A DNA stretch of 64,000 nt, from the NCBI GenBank assembly GCA_046263195.1, contig JBHELG010000033.1, positions 1-64,000 of the forward strand, given 5' to 3'. Below, piece by piece: positions 40,989 through 49,420 of the stretch (within the stretch, counting starts at the first letter, position 1; the number at the start of each line of letters is the position of its first letter). The translations under genes and the position numbers were made by a program. The stretch comes from JBHELG01 sp046263195. GTDB taxonomy: Bacteria; Actinomycetota; Nitriliruptoria; Nitriliruptorales; JAHWKO01. Below the pieces are notes generated by a model. That model made no database searches and was not told where the DNA came from. It worked only from the letters and a program-made list of their open reading frames with translations.

Positions 40989-41031
40989 CGCACGGGGGGC
41001 GGCTTCTGGCACGGTCTCAGGAAGGGGGGCG

Positions 41032-41037
41032 TAGGGT
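41032..41037 (+). promoter_or_regulatory. Putative -10 box for the FkbM methyltransferase gene
   Basis: TAGGGT, the same hexamer as the cob promoter -10, lies 44 nt after cobS and 92 nt before the next ATG. A -35 at the right distance is poor (GCACGG), so this is a weak call. It would make the FkbM gene transcriptionally independent of cob. Confidence 0.3.
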
Positions 41038-41129
41038 GAGCCGACCGGGCGCGGAGCAGGAGGGACGCCCCAGTTCATCCTCGGGCCGCCGGGCCGCGGC
41101 CGCGCCGGCGGCGATCACCGGAGGAGACG

Positions 41130-41867
41130 ATGGCCGGGTGGACGACGCGCCAGCTCGTACGCCATGCCCCCTCCTTGGAGAAGGAGATGCTCGCGCTGCC
41201 GGCTCTTGTCGACCACGGCGACGTCTGCCTCGACGTGGGAGCCAGCTTCGGCACGTACACGGTCCTCCTTGCCCGGCTGGTCGGACCCGGGGGCCGCGTT
41301 CACGCCGTCGAACCTCGTCCCCGGTCGCGGCGCGTCCTCGCCCTCGTTCGGAGCCTGCTCACACCCGGCAACGTTGAGATCCATCCCGTAGCCCTCAGTG
41401 ACCAGGCCGGGGAGGAGGTGATCGTCACGCCACGGCGGCGCTGGCTCCTGCCCGTACCCGGCCGGACCTTCCTGAAAGGCTCCCTGCAAGGCGGACCAGG
41501 TGGCTACTACCCCGGGTGGAGCGAGGAGTTCGGGGGTGCGGCGGAACGCCTGGTCGCCACTCAGACCCTCGACGGGCTCGCCGCCGAGCAGGGCATCGAT
41601 CGCCTGGACTTCGTCAAGCTCGATGTGGAGGGGGCCGAGCTGCGCGTGCTCGTCGGAGCTGACGGGACTCTCCGCCGTCACCGACCGGTCGTCCTGTGCG
41701 AGATCGAGGACCGCCACACGAACAAGTACGGACACCGGGCCAGCGAAGTCTTCGCCTGGTTCGCGTTCCGCGACTTCAAGCCTCACGTCTTCGACAGCCC
41801 CAGGTTGCGGCAGGTCGACGGCCCCGAGCCGGGCGAGAACAACTACCTCTTCCTCCCCGGAGACTGA
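41130..41867 (+). CDS. FkbM family SAM-dependent methyltransferase
   Basis: 245 residues; GGAGGAGA just upstream supports the ATG at 41130. SAM motif I is VCLDVGASFGTYTVLLARLV, motif II VHAVEPRPRSRRVLAL, and the FkbM-type segment RLDFVKLDVEGAELRVLVG and VVLCEIEDRHTNKYGHRA is clear. The family O-methylates sugars, polyketides and other metabolites. With no glycosyltransferase or secondary-metabolite genes next to it, the substrate is open; cobalamin modification cannot be claimed merely from its position after cobS. Confidence 0.82.
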   Translation: MAGWTTRQLVRHAPSLEKEMLALPALVDHGDVCLDVGASFGTYTVLLARLVGPGGRVHAVEPRPRSRRVLALVRSLLTPGNVEIHPVALSDQAGEEVIVTPRRRWLLPVPGRTFLKGSLQGGPGGYYPGWSEEFGGAAERLVATQTLDGLAAEQGIDRLDFVKLDVEGAELRVLVGADGTLRRHRPVVLCEIEDRHTNKYGHRASEVFAWFAFRDFKPHVFDSPRLRQVDGPEPGENNYLFLPGD

Positions 41868-42082
41868 GGAGGCCGCTGGAACACGGCCGAGCCTCGACCC
41901 CGCCCATCTGGTAACCCAATCACCCCGGCCCCGTAGGGAGGTGGAAGGCCTGCTCGTCAAACCGCAGTTTCGTATCCGTTCGAGCGGGGGAGGAGGAAAA
42001 CCGCGGGTAGACGGCGAAGCACCTCTTGATACCGTGCGACGGACTCGTTGCATGTTCCGACGGGGGGAAACAGGAGGGGTTG

Positions 42083-43246
42083 GTGGCTTTGAGCTGGCCG
42101 CGACGGCGCGGAGGGATGCGCCAACCCGGACGGCCCTTACGGCCGAGGGACACGTCCGCGCAAGGGCAGCCGCCACAGCCGCACGACAGCACTGCCGGCC
42201 GGCGGGCGCCCTCTACCGAAACCACAGCGCGACTCGCCGGTGCGGTAGGAGGCGAGCTTGAACGCTTGCGTGCCGAAGTTTCAGAGGAACTCGTGCTCGT
42301 CCGTCTCCTGCTCGACGTCGGCCACGTCGAGGCGGCGAAACGCCTCATCGACGAGCGCTCGGCGCGTCTCCGTCACTTCCAGGACCACGTCGAAGCAGCA
42401 ATCGCCTCTGCCGTGGTGGAACGGACGGCCGAGGAGATCCTCGCCGCGGCTGCCGAAGCTCCCGACAGCCCCGATCGCACCACCCGGTGCCCAGCTGTGG
42501 AAGGCGGACGAGAGGCGGCCACCGCCCGCGCGAAAAGGGTGGTCACAGAAGGGACTGCCCGGCCGTATCTCCGGCCGCTGGTCGCCGCGGCCAGCCTCGT
42601 CATCCTCGTTGCACTGTTCGTGACCGGCGGGCCTCTTCCCGGCCTGTACGAACTCGTGTCCGGGGAGTCGAACAGCTCCCCCCATTCTCAGAGGGGCGGC
42701 GCCCCCGGTGGGGACAGGAAGGTGACGGCCGGGGATGACGGCGCCAGTGAGGCCGATGATGCGCTGCCAGACCCCGCGGGTGGTGTGCTCGACCACTCCG
42801 CCGAGCCACCCGAGATCCTGCTGCTACTCGGCCGGCTCGCTCGCTTCGCCGAGGGCACAGGAAATGGGCCCGTCGCTGCCCTGCTCGACGTGGACCGACT
42901 CGTGGCCCGGCTCGTCACCGAAGTCGCCCCACTGCTGGCCCCGTTGCCTGCTGACCTGCCGCAGGGAGAGGCCACGTCGCCACCCCAGCACCCAGCGCAG
43001 CCGAACGCCGCCCCCCAGCCGCAACCGAACTCCCAGCAGCCACCATCTAGTGGCGGCGAGCCGGTGGACCAGACGCAGCCAGGTGGACCACCGTCGCCCG
43101 ACGCGCCTTTGGTGAACCAGCAGGCGCCGCGGATCGACGAGGGTGCAGAGGGCGATTCCATGGAGGAACGGTGGCGCAAGCGGAGAGAGCAGGGCGGGAC
43201 GGAGCAGGCGCCTGACATCCCCGACGAGCTCGCGCCGCGCGACTGA
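42083..43246 (+). CDS. Uncharacterised single-pass membrane protein with Pro/Gln-rich tail
   Basis: About 387 residues from GTG 42083, chosen for the GGAGGGG at 42073-42079; ATG 42116 is an alternative. Order: basic disordered N-terminus (about 1-50); an amphipathic, coiled-coil-prone helix pair (LAGAVGGELERLRAEVSEEL, VEAAKRLIDERSARLRHFQD, residues 55-130); one membrane helix (LRPLVAAASLVILVALFVTG, near 185); an acidic linker; a second helical segment (PEILLLLGRLARFAEG, VDRLVARLVTEVAPLLAP); a Pro/Gln low-complexity stretch (about 295-345); and a charged end. The N-terminal helices should be cytoplasmic and the rest outside. No family recognised. Confidence 0.65.
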   Translation: MALSWPRRRGGMRQPGRPLRPRDTSAQGQPPQPHDSTAGRRAPSTETTARLAGAVGGELERLRAEVSEELVLVRLLLDVGHVEAAKRLIDERSARLRHFQDHVEAAIASAVVERTAEEILAAAAEAPDSPDRTTRCPAVEGGREAATARAKRVVTEGTARPYLRPLVAAASLVILVALFVTGGPLPGLYELVSGESNSSPHSQRGGAPGGDRKVTAGDDGASEADDALPDPAGGVLDHSAEPPEILLLLGRLARFAEGTGNGPVAALLDVDRLVARLVTEVAPLLAPLPADLPQGEATSPPQHPAQPNAAPQPQPNSQQPPSSGGEPVDQTQPGGPPSPDAPLVNQQAPRIDEGAEGDSMEERWRKRREQGGTEQAPDIPDELAPRD

Positions 43247-43301
43247 CCAACCCTCACCGGCAAAGGTAGGCTGGCCGACCGACGAGGAAAGCGGTCGGCC
43301 G
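43244..43301 (+). promoter_or_regulatory. Putative promoter with overlapping inverted repeat before the small membrane gene
   Basis: TAGGCT (43267-43272) can act as -10, with CTGACC at 43243-43248 as a -35 at 18 nt. Exactly at the expected start of transcription is an inverted repeat: GGCCGACCG (43273-43281) and its perfect complement CGGTCGGCC (43292-43300), loop of 10 nt. It has no U-tract, so an operator or a 5'-leader hairpin is more likely than a terminator. Confidence 0.4.
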
Positions 43302-43335
43302 GTATGACCTGGCGGAAAGGGCTCCCGAGATCACG

Positions 43336-43659
43336 TTGCCTCTTCGGATCCTTGCGCCAGTCCTCGCCGCGATCGTCCTGTTTCAGGGCGAGACTGCCGA
43401 TGCGTCTCAGGCCGCCAGGCAGACCAGAGATGAGGAGGCGGTCGTGCTCGCCGTCGAAGGCCCCAGTGAGGAAGAGGGGGGACTACCCGGGCCGGAACCA
43501 AATCTCAAGAACAGCTTCGCCCCTGAGGAGTACGAGGCGCCTTGGACCTGGTGGCTCGGCGTCATCCTCACGGCCGTCAGCGTCGTGATCATCGTGGGAT
43601 TCGGCCTCGCCTACTACATCCTCATCCACCGCCCGCGGCAACGAACCCCGCAGCCTTGA
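43336..43659 (+). CDS. Small exported/bitopic membrane protein
   Basis: 107 residues from a TTG at 43336; the start is the least certain part. A signal-like segment (LRILAPVLAAIVLFQGETADA) precedes an acidic outer region (EEEGGLPGPEPNLKNSFAPE), then WWLGVILTAVSVVIIVGFGLAYYIL, a C-terminal membrane helix, and a short basic tail HRPRQR. No family is recognised. Its stop overlaps the TTG of the downstream metalloprotease gene (TTGA), so the two are probably made together. Confidence 0.6.
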   Translation: MPLRILAPVLAAIVLFQGETADASQAARQTRDEEAVVLAVEGPSEEEGGLPGPEPNLKNSFAPEEYEAPWTWWLGVILTAVSVVIIVGFGLAYYILIHRPRQRTPQP

Positions 43660-44711
43660 ACGACAACCCCCCTGGCCCGAGGAACCGCACCCTCCCGCCC
43701 TTGATTGACGAAGCCATGGCGCTGCGAACCGCCACGCTCGTCACTCCCCGACAACGAGACAGCCCGGCCGAAGCGGCCCGGTTGAGAGCGAGGGTGGCTG
43801 CGGACGTGGCCGCCGCCGACGAGTCCGCCCGGTCCTGGACAGGACTCGGAAGGGACCTACCGCCCACGACCGTGCGTGTGGTCAGCCGCTCCGGCTGGGT
43901 GAAGGCGAATCTCATCGGTCTTCGCGGTGCCTTCGATCCGCTGGCTTACCGCCTGGCCGACCGACCTGGCGCCGCGCGTGTCGTGGGGTGGCAGGTGGGG
44001 ATGCTTCTCGGCCTGCTGTCGACGAAAGTGCTCGGTCAGTACATCCTTCCGCTCGGCGGACCTGGACAGGCCCAGCTCGTTCTGGTCGGCCCGAACCTGC
44101 TCGAGTTGTCGCGACGACTCGGCCCCCTCGCCGACGACGTGCGTAGGGTCGTCCTCATCCACGAACTCGCCCACCGGCTGCAGTTCGACGGGGTGCCATG
44201 GCTCGGAGACCACCTTCGGGGCCTGCTCGGCCGCTACCTCGCATCGGCCCGCCTGGACCCCGGAGCCGTGCTGGAGGCACTCTCCCGCCTCCCCGACGCG
44301 CTGCGGGCGCTACGAGAAGAACGCAGCATCACTCCACTCCTCCAGGCTGTCTTGAGCGAGGAGCAGCGGGCGGTCGTCGACGAGGCGCAGGCCCTCATGA
44401 GCCTGCTCGAAGGCCACGGCAATGCGACGATGTACAGCGCAGCGCGCGGTTTCGTCCACGACCCCGATCGAGTGAGGGAGGCGCTCGAGCGTCGCCACTC
44501 GGACCTCTTCGCGCGGCTGCTGACCGCTGTCGCCGGGCTCGACCTCAAACGACGCCAATACCGCGAAGGCGAGGCCTTTGTGCGCACGGTCGTCGAGCGG
44601 GTGGGGACCGCAGGGCTCAACGCCGCCTTCACCGGTCCCTCGTCGCTGCCGACTCTCGACGAGATCTCCGCCCCGGAGAGGTGGCTCGCACGCCTGCACG
44701 GGAGCGACTGA
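43656..44711 (+). CDS. Zinc-dependent metalloprotease-like protein, DUF2342 (F420-associated)
   Basis: 351 residues from a TTG overlapping the previous stop (ATG 43716 is an alternative, but would remove the conserved LIDEAMALRTATL start). GRDLPPTTVRVVSRSGWVKA and ANLIGLRGAFDPL, QYILPLGGPGQAQLVLVGPN, then the zinc motif VVLIHELAHRLQFDGVPWL (HExxH near residue 168) and MSLLEGHGNATM (Glu ligand) place it in DUF2342, described as coenzyme-F420-biosynthesis-associated. Proteolytic activity is not proven for the family. It lies directly before tilS, the standard actinobacterial position. Confidence 0.87.
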   Translation: MNDNPPGPRNRTLPPLIDEAMALRTATLVTPRQRDSPAEAARLRARVAADVAAADESARSWTGLGRDLPPTTVRVVSRSGWVKANLIGLRGAFDPLAYRLADRPGAARVVGWQVGMLLGLLSTKVLGQYILPLGGPGQAQLVLVGPNLLELSRRLGPLADDVRRVVLIHELAHRLQFDGVPWLGDHLRGLLGRYLASARLDPGAVLEALSRLPDALRALREERSITPLLQAVLSEEQRAVVDEAQALMSLLEGHGNATMYSAARGFVHDPDRVREALERRHSDLFARLLTAVAGLDLKRRQYREGEAFVRTVVERVGTAGLNAAFTGPSSLPTLDEISAPERWLARLHGSD

Positions 44712-44750
44712 ACACCAACTGAGAAATGCGAGCAACTGCGGAACCGTGCC

Positions 44751-46232
44751 ATGACCTTCCCCCCCGATCTCGGCCAGGAGTTCGACCCGGAGCCCGGCCA
44801 CCGGCCTTTCCCGCCGCCCCGATGGCCAGGTCCGCTTCCTTCCGGCACGGACCGAGCGGGGCTGGTCGTGGAGGTGGCCCGTGCGCTCCAGCCCGTGCAG
44901 GGGGGCGCTCTCATCGCTCTTTCGGGAGGGCCCGATTCCACCTCGCTCACCTATCTCGTTCGTGAGGCACGGCCGGATTTGAAGCTCTTCCTCGGCCACG
45001 TCCGTCACGGCATGCGAGACGACGCCGCCGACCTCGCGACCGTGCAAAGTCACGCCCAGGCCTTGAATCTGCCGCTCGAGGTCGCGGAAGTCGAAGTGCG
45101 ACCGAGCGGGGAAGGGCTCGAGGCAGCGGCCCGAACCGCCCGTTACGCCGCGCTGCGCCGTCTGGCCAAGGAGGCCGACGTCACCCGGATCCTGCTCGGC
45201 CATACCGCGGACGACCAGGCGGAGACCGTCCTCCTGCGTGTGGCCCGCGGCACGGGCATCAGGGGTCTGGCGGCAATGGCAGCCCTCAGTGGTGATCTCG
45301 TCCGCCCACTCCTGCGCATCCGCCGGGGCGACCTTCGCCGCTTCCTCGCTCTCGAAGGCCTCGACACGGTCGAGGATCCCACCAACCTCGATCCGTCCTC
45401 ACGACGGGTGCGGGTGCGTCAGACCGTCCTGCCGGCTTTCGAGGCGCTGACCCCCGACCCGGTGGGAGCACTGGCTCGGCTGGCCGACCTCGCTCGCTTG
45501 GACGCCACTCATCTGGAGGCTGAGGCGGCCAAGGTCGAGCTTGCTGCCGTTCGCCACTACGGCCCTGCCCGGGCCCTGGCGACGGAGGCACTTTCCGGCA
45601 TCGACGCGGCCCTGGCATCCCGCGTCGTGCGCCGATTCCTCGCGGCCGTCCGCGGCAGCCCCACTCCTGTCACCGCAGGGCACGTCCATGCCGTTCTGGC
45701 ACTGCACTCGGGGCAGGCCGTGGACCTGCCGGGCGTGTCGGTCACGCGGGGAGGGAAGTGGCTGGCTGCCGCGCCGCATCAGCTGCCCGAAACCCGGCCG
45801 GTGACCCTCTCAGTGCCCGGCGTGACCGATTGGAAGCGGGCAGCCGTTTCCATCGTGGCGACCCTCGCCCCGCAAGACTTCGCCGACCAGGTTCGGCTAC
45901 CCGGACGACTGCGCGAGGTCGTGTCGGAGGAGGCTCTGCCCCCCGGTGGGAATCCGGCCTTGGGGACGGTGACCCTCGGCGGACTGCAACTCTCAGGCCT
46001 CGTCGTGCGCTGCCGGCTGCCGGGAGATCGCGTGGCCACGCGGGCCGGAACGAGGAAGTTGCAGGATTTGTTCGTCGACGCAGGCATCCCCCGAGCGGTC
46101 CGCGACCTCGTACCGGTAGTCGCCGTCGGCGAACGCCTCCTATGGGTGCCCGGGGTCACCGTCGACGCTCGCGCCCAAGCGGCTGGCCATAGGTCTCCCA
46201 CGCTTCGCTTAGCGGTCGAGAGCCGGGACTAG
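44751..46232 (+). CDS. tilS: tRNA(Ile)-lysidine synthetase TilS
   Basis: 493 residues. PP-loop IALSGGPDSTSLTYLV near residue 58, then LFLGHVRHGMRDDAADL, EAAARTARYAALRRLAKEA, ILLGHTADDQAETVLLRVAR, RGLAAMAALSGDLVRPLLRI, VEDPTNLDPSSRRVRVRQTV identify TilS. A C-terminal substrate-binding domain (LVVRCRLPGDRVATRAGTRK, LQDLFVDAGIPRAVRDLVPV) is present, making it longer than the mycobacterial form. It modifies cytidine 34 of the AUA-reading tRNA-Ile. First of the tilS-hpt-ftsH order. Confidence 0.93.
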   Translation: MTFPPDLGQEFDPEPGHRPFPPPRWPGPLPSGTDRAGLVVEVARALQPVQGGALIALSGGPDSTSLTYLVREARPDLKLFLGHVRHGMRDDAADLATVQSHAQALNLPLEVAEVEVRPSGEGLEAAARTARYAALRRLAKEADVTRILLGHTADDQAETVLLRVARGTGIRGLAAMAALSGDLVRPLLRIRRGDLRRFLALEGLDTVEDPTNLDPSSRRVRVRQTVLPAFEALTPDPVGALARLADLARLDATHLEAEAAKVELAAVRHYGPARALATEALSGIDAALASRVVRRFLAAVRGSPTPVTAGHVHAVLALHSGQAVDLPGVSVTRGGKWLAAAPHQLPETRPVTLSVPGVTDWKRAAVSIVATLAPQDFADQVRLPGRLREVVSEEALPPGGNPALGTVTLGGLQLSGLVVRCRLPGDRVATRAGTRKLQDLFVDAGIPRAVRDLVPVVAVGERLLWVPGVTVDARAQAAGHRSPTLRLAVESRD

Positions 46233-46349
46233 CACCTGCCGTCAGGCTGCGAAGTCGGTGATGGGCCGATAGCGTGCCCTCGCACGGCGTGCCGACGTAG
46301 CCTCGAGGTTTGAGCCCGCAGGCGACGCGGTCTTTTCCGGGAGGACGCC

Positions 46350-46946
46350 ATGGGGCCCCAACCGCTGGCCAACGTGCTGAGGCGGACGGGCCTGGATCTG
46401 GCTCCGCAAATGGCGGAGGCGATCGACGAGGTCCTGATCACGGACGAGCAGATCAGCGCGAAACTCACCGAACTGGCCACGAGGCTCGACGCTGACTACG
46501 GGGGACGGGAACTGCTGCTCGTCGGCGTGCTGAAGGGAGCCTTCGTGCTCATCGCCGACCTCGCCCGTCACCTAACTGTGCCGGTGAGTATCGACTTCAT
46601 GGCCGTATCGTCATACGGATCGTCCACACGCACCTCAGGGGTCGTGCGCATCCTGAAGGATCTGGATATCGATATAGAGGGCCGAAACGTCCTGCTCGTA
46701 GAGGACATCGTCGACTCGGGCCTGACTCTCAACTACCTGCTCCGCAACCTCCGCTCACGACGCCCCGCAAGCCTCGAGGTGCTCGCACTGCTCACGAAGC
46801 CAAGCCAGCAGCGCGTCGATCTTCCCATCCGCTACCAGGGCTTTGCGGTTCCGAACGTCTTCGTTGTCGGCTACGGCCTCGACTTTGCCGAGCTCTACCG
46901 CAACTTGCCGTTCATCGCGACCTTGAAGCCCGAGGTCTATGCCTGA
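46350..46946 (+). CDS. hpt: Hypoxanthine phosphoribosyltransferase
   Basis: 198 residues from the ATG at 46350 (GGGAGG at 46339-46344). ELLLVGVLKGAFVLIADLAR, IDFMAVSSYGSSTRTSGVVR and the PRPP-binding NVLLVEDIVDSGLTLNYLL near residue 114 with RVDLPIRYQGFAVPNVFVVG, YGLDFAELYRNLPFIATLKP identify the purine salvage enzyme that makes IMP/GMP from hypoxanthine/guanine and PRPP. It precedes ftsH as in most actinobacteria. Confidence 0.94.
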   Translation: MGPQPLANVLRRTGLDLAPQMAEAIDEVLITDEQISAKLTELATRLDADYGGRELLLVGVLKGAFVLIADLARHLTVPVSIDFMAVSSYGSSTRTSGVVRILKDLDIDIEGRNVLLVEDIVDSGLTLNYLLRNLRSRRPASLEVLALLTKPSQQRVDLPIRYQGFAVPNVFVVGYGLDFAELYRNLPFIATLKPEVYA

Positions 46947-47015
46947 GCCCCTCGCCACGTGGGAAAGGACTTGGAAGGGTATGAGCGGACCCGGGTCGGA
47001 CCAGGAAGCGGGTGG

Positions 47016-47021
47016 TAGCAT
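47016..47021 (+). promoter_or_regulatory. Putative -10 box upstream of ftsH
   Basis: TAGCAT lies in the 220-nt gap between hpt and ftsH, about 145 nt before the ftsH start. The -35 region is not convincing. The call is based only on the hexamer and its location in the one sizable gap. Confidence 0.25.
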
Positions 47022-47166
47022 CTGAGAGCTCACGCGAGCGTCGCGCGGGACGTCGAGGTACCGCACCATCTTCCCCGGGATGCGGCGAAGCCGCCGGGCG
47101 GGCTGGGCGAGATGAGGTCACGTTCCAGACACCAGATGGGCGGTGACCGGAGGCTGTGAGGAGTAC

Positions 47167-49191
47167 GTGAACTTCCAACGCGTTTTTCGAGGGCCCTTCG
47201 TCTGGATCCTCGTGCTGCTCTTCGCGCTCTACGCCACTGTCAGCCTGGTGAACCGGGCCGCCGCCCCCCGCGTCCTCTCCTTCTCCGAGTGGGAGCAAGC
47301 AGCCGACGAAGGACGCGTGGTCAGCGTCGAGATCATGTCGCAGTCCTACGTGCTGCGAGGTGAACTCCGTGATCCAGAGGCTCCCGACGCTGCCCCGATC
47401 CCGTATCGCACCACCTATGACGAGGCCATCCAGGCCGAACGCATCGCGGAGATCATCGAGCGCAACAACATCGAGCAGGTCGAAGTCGACTCGGAGCAGA
47501 GCTCGGCGCTGGTGAGACTCATCTTCGAGGTACTGCCGTTCGTGCTCATCTTCCTGCTGTTCATCCTGTTCATGCAGCAGATGCAGGGCGGCGGCAACCG
47601 GGTGATGTCGTTCGGCAAGGCTCGAGCGAAGATGGTCTCGAAGGACCAGCCGAAGGTGACCTTCGCCGACGTGGCAGGGGCCGACGAGGCTGTCGAGGAA
47701 TTGCGTGAGATCAAGGAGTTTCTCGAGAGCCCCCAGAAGTTCCAGGCGATGGGGGCGAAGATCCCCAAGGGTGTCCTGCTCTACGGGCCCCCAGGGACCG
47801 GCAAGACGCTGCTCGCGCGTGCGGTCGCCGGCGAGGCTGGCGTCCCCTTCTTCTCCATCTCCGGCTCCGACTTCGTCGAGATGTTCGTCGGAGTCGGCGC
47901 TTCCCGGGTCCGTGACCTGTTCGAGCAGGCGAAGTCGAACGCGCCGGCCATCATCTTCGTCGACGAGATCGACGCCGTCGGTCGCCACCGCGGCGCCGGC
48001 CTCGGAGGGGGCCACGACGAACGCGAGCAGACACTGAACCAGTTGCTCGTCGAGATGGACGGCTTCGACATGCGTGCCGGGGTCATCCTCATCGCCGCGA
48101 CCAACCGACCCGACATTCTCGACCCGGCCCTGTTGCGCCCGGGACGTTTCGACCGGCAGATCGTCGTCGACCGTCCCGACCTGGTCGGACGCAAAGCAAT
48201 CCTGAAGGTCCACACTCGCGGCAAGCCCCTCGCCGAGGACGTCGACATCGACGTGCTCGCCCGCCAGACGCCGGGCTTCACCGGTGCTGATCTCGCCAAC
48301 CTCGTGAACGAGGCCGCCCTGCTCTCCGCGCGCTTCGGCAAGAAGGAGATCACGATGGGCGAGATGGAGGAGGCCATCGAGCGGGTCGTGGCCGGGCCGG
48401 AGCGGCGGACCCGGCTCATGTCGGAGAAGGAGAAGCGCACCGTCGCCTACCACGAGGCCGGCCACGCCATCGTGGGCCACGCTCTGCCGAACGCCGACCC
48501 CGTCCACAAGATCTCGATCATCCCTCGCGGTCGGGCGCTCGGATTCACCATGCAGCTGCCGACCGAGGACAAGTACCTCGTCGCTCGCGGTGAGCTCATT
48601 GACCGGCTCGCGGTCATGCTCGGCGGTCGAGTAGCCGAGGAGCTGAAGGTCGGTGACGTCACGACCGGCGCGGGCGACGACATCCAGCGTGCCACCGCCA
48701 CGGCCCGTGAGATGGTTACGCAGTATGGAATGAGCGAACGGCTCGGACCCGTCGTGCTCGGCCAGAAGGACCACCAGCCCTTCCTCGGCCGAGATCTCGG
48801 CACCCACCAGGACTACTCGCACGAGGTCGCCTACGAGATCGACGAGGAGGTGCGGCGTCTCATCGACGAGGCGCACGACGAGGCTCTCGAGATCCTGGTC
48901 GAGAACGGTGCCGTGCTCCAGGCGGTCGCGACCCGTCTGCTCGAGGTCGAGACGGTCGACCGCAACGAGATCGAGGAGCTGTTCGCCCCCATCAAGGTGC
49001 GTCCGAGTCGGGCAGTAACCGCGCCCGCGGGCAAGAGCTCGGCCAACGTGCTGAAGGCCTTACGCCGACTCGACACGAACGGGTACGGCAACGGCCAGGA
49101 TGGCAGATCTCGCAGAACCTCACCGACAAGCACGCGCTCACGTCGCTCCCCAGCGTCGCGGTCGCGTGCCCCACGCGCGGCGGAGGAATAG
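47167..49191 (+). CDS. ftsH: ATP-dependent zinc metalloprotease FtsH
   Basis: 674 residues from GTG 47167 (GAGGAG just before; an upstream GTG at 47143 adds eight unlike residues). Two membrane helices (FVWILVLLFALYATVSLVN at 9-28; LPFVLIFLLFILFMQQM near 125) flank a periplasmic-side domain. The AAA+ domain has FADVAGADEAVEELREI, Walker A YGPPGTGKTLLARAVAG near residue 207, Walker B PAIIFVDEIDAVGR and SRH ATNRPDILDPALLRPGRFD. The zinc site is VAYHEAGHAIVGHAL near 428. It degrades membrane and regulatory proteins. The C-terminal 60 residues are basic and low-complexity. Confidence 0.96.
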   Translation: MNFQRVFRGPFVWILVLLFALYATVSLVNRAAAPRVLSFSEWEQAADEGRVVSVEIMSQSYVLRGELRDPEAPDAAPIPYRTTYDEAIQAERIAEIIERNNIEQVEVDSEQSSALVRLIFEVLPFVLIFLLFILFMQQMQGGGNRVMSFGKARAKMVSKDQPKVTFADVAGADEAVEELREIKEFLESPQKFQAMGAKIPKGVLLYGPPGTGKTLLARAVAGEAGVPFFSISGSDFVEMFVGVGASRVRDLFEQAKSNAPAIIFVDEIDAVGRHRGAGLGGGHDEREQTLNQLLVEMDGFDMRAGVILIAATNRPDILDPALLRPGRFDRQIVVDRPDLVGRKAILKVHTRGKPLAEDVDIDVLARQTPGFTGADLANLVNEAALLSARFGKKEITMGEMEEAIERVVAGPERRTRLMSEKEKRTVAYHEAGHAIVGHALPNADPVHKISIIPRGRALGFTMQLPTEDKYLVARGELIDRLAVMLGGRVAEELKVGDVTTGAGDDIQRATATAREMVTQYGMSERLGPVVLGQKDHQPFLGRDLGTHQDYSHEVAYEIDEEVRRLIDEAHDEALEILVENGAVLQAVATRLLEVETVDRNEIEELFAPIKVRPSRAVTAPAGKSSANVLKALRRLDTNGYGNGQDGRSRRTSPTSTRSRRSPASRSRAPRAAEE

Positions 49192-49367
49192 CAGCGCGCG
49201 ACGGTGTCCGCTTGCTCTGCCGTCCCTCGTCGGCTTCGCCCGCCAGGCCCGCCCTGCGTGCCCGGTGCCCTGGTGACGCGCCCCGCCAGGCCCAGACCCG
49301 CCACGACCCCGCACGAGCTCCCGCAGGCACGCGATGCCAGCGAGGAAGGCGGGAACGCGTGAGCGGT

Positions 49368-49379
49368 GCTCCATGGAGC
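49368..49379. promoter_or_regulatory. Palindrome upstream of folE
   Basis: GCTCCATGGAGC is a perfect 12-bp palindrome; one mismatched pair outward it continues with GG and CC. It lies 42 nt before the folE ATG in the 229-nt gap after ftsH. A dimeric repressor site is possible; there is no run of U that would suggest a terminator. Confidence 0.3.
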
Positions 49380-49420
49380 GCCGTGAGAGGAGCTGTGCCA
49401 CGACAGCAACGGAGATGGCC

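Noticed and set aside
41130..41867. FkbM methyltransferase as an additional cobalamin-modifying enzyme
   Set aside because: It is separated from cobS by 141 nt with its own likely -10 box, and the family has very broad substrates; location alone is insufficient.
46912..48876. A 654-codon minus-strand open frame antisense to ftsH
   Set aside because: FtsH is complete on the other strand; the antisense product is Leu/Val/Asp-rich with no motif and no ribosome binding site.
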